A DNA stretch of 64,000 nucleotides from assembly GCF_001541345.2 (NCBI RefSeq), contig NZ_LMVL02000004.1, forward strand, positions 372,001-436,000, in the 5' to 3' direction. The position numbers and the translations under genes were made by a program. Source of the DNA: Gillisella vitis (GTDB lineage Bacteria; Pseudomonadota; Alphaproteobacteria; Rhizobiales; Rhizobiaceae). The notes under the pieces are model-generated. The model ran no database searches, was not told the origin of the DNA, and was given only the letters and a program-made list of their open reading frames with translations. Shown here piece by piece: positions 60,850 through 64,000 of this stretch; the stretch's first letter is position 1, and every line of letters begins with the position of its first letter.

Positions 60850-63800
60850 GACTTACGCTCCACCAGCCGCTTGAAATCTTCTGCCACCGCCTTGGCCACA
60901 CTTGCCCAATCGCCCGGCTGCGGTTGGCGAAACAGTTTCAGACCCGGATACCAGGGGCTATCGTCTCGACCGGTCATCCAGCGCCAATCCGCACCATATT
61001 TCAGCAAAGCAAAGCATGGCACGCCGAGCGATGCCGCCAGATGCAGCGTGGAGGTGCAGGAGGAAATCACCAGATCAAGCGCGCCAATCGCTGCCGCCGT
61101 CTCACCGAAATCGCCAAGCTCCGCCCCCGGTGCCTGCATGGCCTTGGCAAAATCCAGACCCGCCATCTGTTCCAGCCCGTCCTTGAATTGCAGGCTGATG
61201 AAATGCGCGCCTTCGACAGCAAACAGCGGCTCCAGCATTTTCAAGGGCGGCGAACGCCCCTTGTCGGCGCGCGCAACCGGATTGCCCTGCCAGATCAGCC
61301 CGACCCGAAGAGCGTCACGATGCGCAAACCGCGCTTCCCAATCCGCCACCCGGCGGGGATCGGGCCGGAAATTGGCCGGTCCGGGCAAGGTTTCCAGTGT
61401 GGTTGCAAAAATCAGCGGCAGGCTCATGATCGGCGCTTCGACATCGGCATCGTCAATTGCATCGACGCCCTGGCGGCGCAGGGTGATGTTGTGCCTCTCC
61501 ACCACCAGCGTTGAAAACAGGCCGATCAACGGCTCACGCAATTCCAGAATGACATGACCGACCTTGAGAGCGGCCTGCCGCACGAAACGGGCAAACTGGA
61601 TCTGGTCGCCCAACCCCTGTTCACCGTGAATCAGCAGCACTTTGTCCGGCAGCGCTTCGCCGGTCCAGCGCGGCATGGGCAGCGAGCGCGCCACCATTTC
61701 CGCGCCCTGCCAGCGTGCCTCGTAATCGCGAAAACCCTGCGGCAGATTGCCCGCCATCAGATGCGCATGCGCCCTATCGATCAGGGTTTCGACATCGCCG
61801 GGCAGCAGATCCAGTGCAGTGTCCAGACTGGCGATTGCCTCCTCGACCTGACCCATTTCACGCAATGCATTGCCAAGCCCACGATGGGCCTTGGACAGAT
61901 CCGGGCGCAACTGGATTGAGGCGCGGTAAGCCTCCAGCGCTTGCCCATAGCGATCCGTGTCGCGCAAAAGATTACCGAGCGTCATATAGGCTTCGGCGCT
62001 GGGGCTGGTCTCCAGGCTTTGGCGCAGGCAGGCCTCGGCCTCATCCTGTTTGCCGACATGGCGCAGTGCGATAGCATAATTGGTCTGGAAGATCGGTGAG
62101 GACAGACCAAGGGCCGCCGCTGCCCGCAGCAGGACATAGCCCCGATGATAATGCAGGCGCTCAACCGCTAGCCCGCCCAGCATATGCAGCGCCTCGGCCC
62201 GTGTTTCGTCCTCATGCAGCAGCGCCGCATAGGTCGCCTCGGCGGCAGTGACATTTCCGGCCATATGGGTGCGAATGGCGGCGGCCAGCCGTTGCTGCGG
62301 AGCCGGTTGGGCCGGAACGGCAACCACCGGCTCGACTGTTTCGAACAACTGCGCCCTGTCACCCTCGACCAACCTGCCGAGCGCCTCAGCCACACGGGAG
62401 ACGACACCAGCAAAGGGCTCCGCCTCGACTTCATTGGCCACCCGGCGAAACACCCGGCTTGCCGTATACCAGGGGCTATCGCTGCGGCCACGCAGCCAGC
62501 GCCATTCGGCATGGGATTTGAGGATCACCCAGGTTGGGCGGCCAAGCGCGCCAGCCAGATGCGCCACCGCCGTATCGGAGGTGATGACGAGATCGAGATT
62601 CATGATCATCGCTGCCGTATCGGCAAAGGCATCGGCACCGCTGTCGAAATCCTCCGGCGGTCGCTCGACGGCAAAATCCACCATATCCAACTGTTCTTCG
62701 CCTGCCCCCTTTTGCAAGGCGATCAGGCGCACACCGTCGATGGCAGCAAGCGGCGCCAACACCTGCAAGGGAAAGCTGCGGCCCTTATCGACCTGCGGAT
62801 CGGGATTGCCCTGCCAGACAAGGCCGACGCGGAAGCCTGGCTTTGCCGCAAGCCAGCCTGCCCAACGCCGCACCCGAAGCGGATCGGCAAACAGATAGGC
62901 GGGAAAAGCCGGGATCGTCTCGACGACCGTGTTGCAGAGCAGCGGCAGGCTCATCATGAACACGTGGTAATCGAGCGGCGGGACGGGGTCGCTTTCGCAG
63001 ACGACACCATCCACTCCAGGCACGGTTTGCAGCAGCGTGGCAATCTTGCGGCGGCAGCCGATCATCACCTTGGCAGCGCCTTTTGCCTTCAGAAGCGCGG
63101 CATAGCGGACGAACTGGAACGCATCGCCAAAGCCCTGTTCGGCGAGAACCAGAATGGACTTGCCCGCCAGATCCTCCCCCTGCCAGACCGGCAGCCGAAC
63201 GCGGGTACGGTCGATGCCGAGGATTTCCACCAGGAAGCGACGCTCGTAAAGCGGCAGGCCACGGGCATAATCGCCCTCGTTCAGCAAACACATGCCCAGC
63301 GCCATTTCCGCATCGGCATAGCCGGGACGAGCCTCAATGGCCTTGCCAAAGGCCAGTATCGCCTCGTCTTCGCGGCCGGTATCCATCAGGCTGATGCCAA
63401 GATTGCTCCAGGATTCGGCATGGCCGGGCTTGGCAATCGCGCCCTGTCTCTGGATCCAGCAGGCCAGATCGGCATAGCCGTGATTGCGCTCCGCCACACC
63501 CAGATTGCTCCAGGCATCGGCATTGCCGGGGTCAAGCGTCAAAGCCTTTTCCCAGGCGCGGGCGGCTGCCTGCGGCTGCTTGGCTTTTAGCAGAACCGCA
63601 CCCAGTTGCACGTGATGCGAGGCCAGTTCCGGCTCGATCCGGCAGGCGCGTCGCAGAGCTTCCTCCGCCACGTTGAACCGGCCAAGTGCCAGCGCCGCCG
63701 CCGCATAAACGGACAGGGCATGGCCCGAGCGTGGCTGGGCTTTCAGCACGTCGCCGGCGCGGCGCAAAGCTGTTTCAGCCTCACCCAACGCAGTTTCGCG

Positions 63801-64000
63801 CCGGGCCAGTGCCAAAAGGCACGGTGCGTGACCGGTATCGTAGAGCAGCCCGTGGCGCAGCGCCCGCATCCCATCGTTCACCAGCCCCGCAGCATCCAGC
63901 GCAATAGCGAAATTACTCCAGTGGTCGGCCATTGAGGGGCGGATCGCCACCGCGCGGGCGCAAAAGGGAATGGCCTGCCGCCCTGCCACCGATGAGCGTT
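60846..64000 (-). CDS. Giant tandem TPR-glycosyltransferase protein, 5' end outside window
   Basis: At least 1,050 residues; the frame is open to the window edge, so the N-terminus is missing. It contains two complete copies of the module seen in the neighbouring gene: TPRs then GT ('ILVLAEQGFGDAFQFVRYAA', 'VGLVWQGNPDPQVDKGRSF', 'ITSDTAVAHLAGALGRPTWV', 'EWRWLRGRSDSPWY'), then TPRs again and a second GT ('LLIHGEQGLGDQIQFARFVR', 'VGLIWQGNPVARADKGRSP', 'SSCTSTLHLAASLGVPCFAL', 'DWRWMTGRDDSPWYPGLKLF'). It is upstream of, and coupled to, the 503-residue protein. It probably glycosylates a protein; target and sugar are unknown. Confidence 0.87.
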   Translation of the reverse strand, partial: RSSVAGRQAIPFCARAVAIRPSMADHWSNFAIALDAAGLVNDGMRALRHGLLYDTGHAPCLLALARRETALGEAETALRRAGDVLKAQPRSGHALSVYAAAALALGRFNVAEEALRRACRIEPELASHHVQLGAVLLKAKQPQAAARAWEKALTLDPGNADAWSNLGVAERNHGYADLACWIQRQGAIAKPGHAESWSNLGISLMDTGREDEAILAFGKAIEARPGYADAEMALGMCLLNEGDYARGLPLYERRFLVEILGIDRTRVRLPVWQGEDLAGKSILVLAEQGFGDAFQFVRYAALLKAKGAAKVMIGCRRKIATLLQTVPGVDGVVCESDPVPPLDYHVFMMSLPLLCNTVVETIPAFPAYLFADPLRVRRWAGWLAAKPGFRVGLVWQGNPDPQVDKGRSFPLQVLAPLAAIDGVRLIALQKGAGEEQLDMVDFAVERPPEDFDSGADAFADTAAMIMNLDLVITSDTAVAHLAGALGRPTWVILKSHAEWRWLRGRSDSPWYTASRVFRRVANEVEAEPFAGVVSRVAEALGRLVEGDRAQLFETVEPVVAVPAQPAPQQRLAAAIRTHMAGNVTAAEATYAALLHEDETRAEALHMLGGLAVERLHYHRGYVLLRAAAALGLSSPIFQTNYAIALRHVGKQDEAEACLRQSLETSPSAEAYMTLGNLLRDTDRYGQALEAYRASIQLRPDLSKAHRGLGNALREMGQVEEAIASLDTALDLLPGDVETLIDRAHAHLMAGNLPQGFRDYEARWQGAEMVARSLPMPRWTGEALPDKVLLIHGEQGLGDQIQFARFVRQAALKVGHVILELREPLIGLFSTLVVERHNITLRRQGVDAIDDADVEAPIMSLPLIFATTLETLPGPANFRPDPRRVADWEARFAHRDALRVGLIWQGNPVARADKGRSPPLKMLEPLFAVEGAHFISLQFKDGLEQMAGLDFAKAMQAPGAELGDFGETAAAIGALDLVISSCTSTLHLAASLGVPCFALLKYGADWRWMTGRDDSPWYPGLKLFRQPQPGDWASVAKAVAEDFKRLVERKS

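Noticed and set aside
62184..63590. Long + strand frame opposite the tandem TPR-glycosyltransferase gene
   Set aside because: Shadow of the TPR-GT coding sequence, which carries clear conserved motifs on the minus strand.
1..64000. CRISPR array, rRNA operon or complete insertion sequence
   Set aside because: No regularly spaced direct repeats, no rRNA-like stretch and no transposase gene were found on reading the window.

Overview
The window looks like chromosomal DNA of a Rhizobiaceae alphaproteobacterium (Agrobacterium / Allorhizobium / Rhizobium group). The reasons are high GC, the family mix (ornithine decarboxylase with a long structured leader, MocA-type dehydrogenase beside a sugar epimerase, CYTH-CHAD pair, TerB/DUF533, EcfG-type promoter), an intergenic inverted-repeat element typical of rhizobia, and core genes (lysS, gltX, nth, tal). 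The species is inferred, not proven.

Layout. 0-7 kb: end of a WD40 protein, a chemoreceptor, an OmpW porin with a possible FNR-type box, and a secreted phosphoesterase followed by a di-haem peroxidase. 7-16 kb: GNAT, ornithine decarboxylase with a roughly 500-nt leader, a LysR regulator, a DUF1007/NicO metal-efflux pair, a GNAT plus small membrane protein, DUF533, KDPG aldolase and a CYTH/CHAD pair. 16-24 kb: HPP/TetR, tRNA uridine hydroxylase TrhO, an EAL protein, GH1 beta-glucosidase, a dehydrogenase and epimerase for a sugar or polyol, and a RIME-like repeat. 24-28 kb: a lacI-xylB-xylA xylose operon with a clean palindromic operator. 28-32 kb: an EmrAB-type efflux pump with a divergent TetR and operator. 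32-36 kb: TerC, EI24/CysZ-like, nth, DUF2244 and an Ada-like protein.

36.2-42 kb is an accessory patch. It starts with a partial second copy of the ada 3' end, holds a degenerate tRNA-like element, and carries small genes of the immunity/RraB type plus a membrane-anchored PD-(D/E)XK nuclease-like protein. 42-51 kb returns to core genes: a SorC regulator divergent from transaldolase with an operator between them, an SH3 protein, a DMT exporter, an Ala/His-rich membrane protein, lysS and gltX. A candidate general-stress (EcfG) small RNA lies at about 50.9 kb. 51-64 kb: a DASS transporter, then a three-gene type I secretion operon (ABC transporter, HlyD adaptor, Sel1 protein). Across a 115-bp divergent gap is a GT4 glycosyltransferase, and convergent with it are two genes carrying three TPR-glycosyltransferase modules. 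The last gene runs off the window.

The most interesting leads are the EcfG sRNA candidate, the secretion/glycosylation cluster at the right end, and the ada-flanked accessory patch with its tRNA-like element and membrane nuclease. All calls come from reading the sequence; no database search was run.
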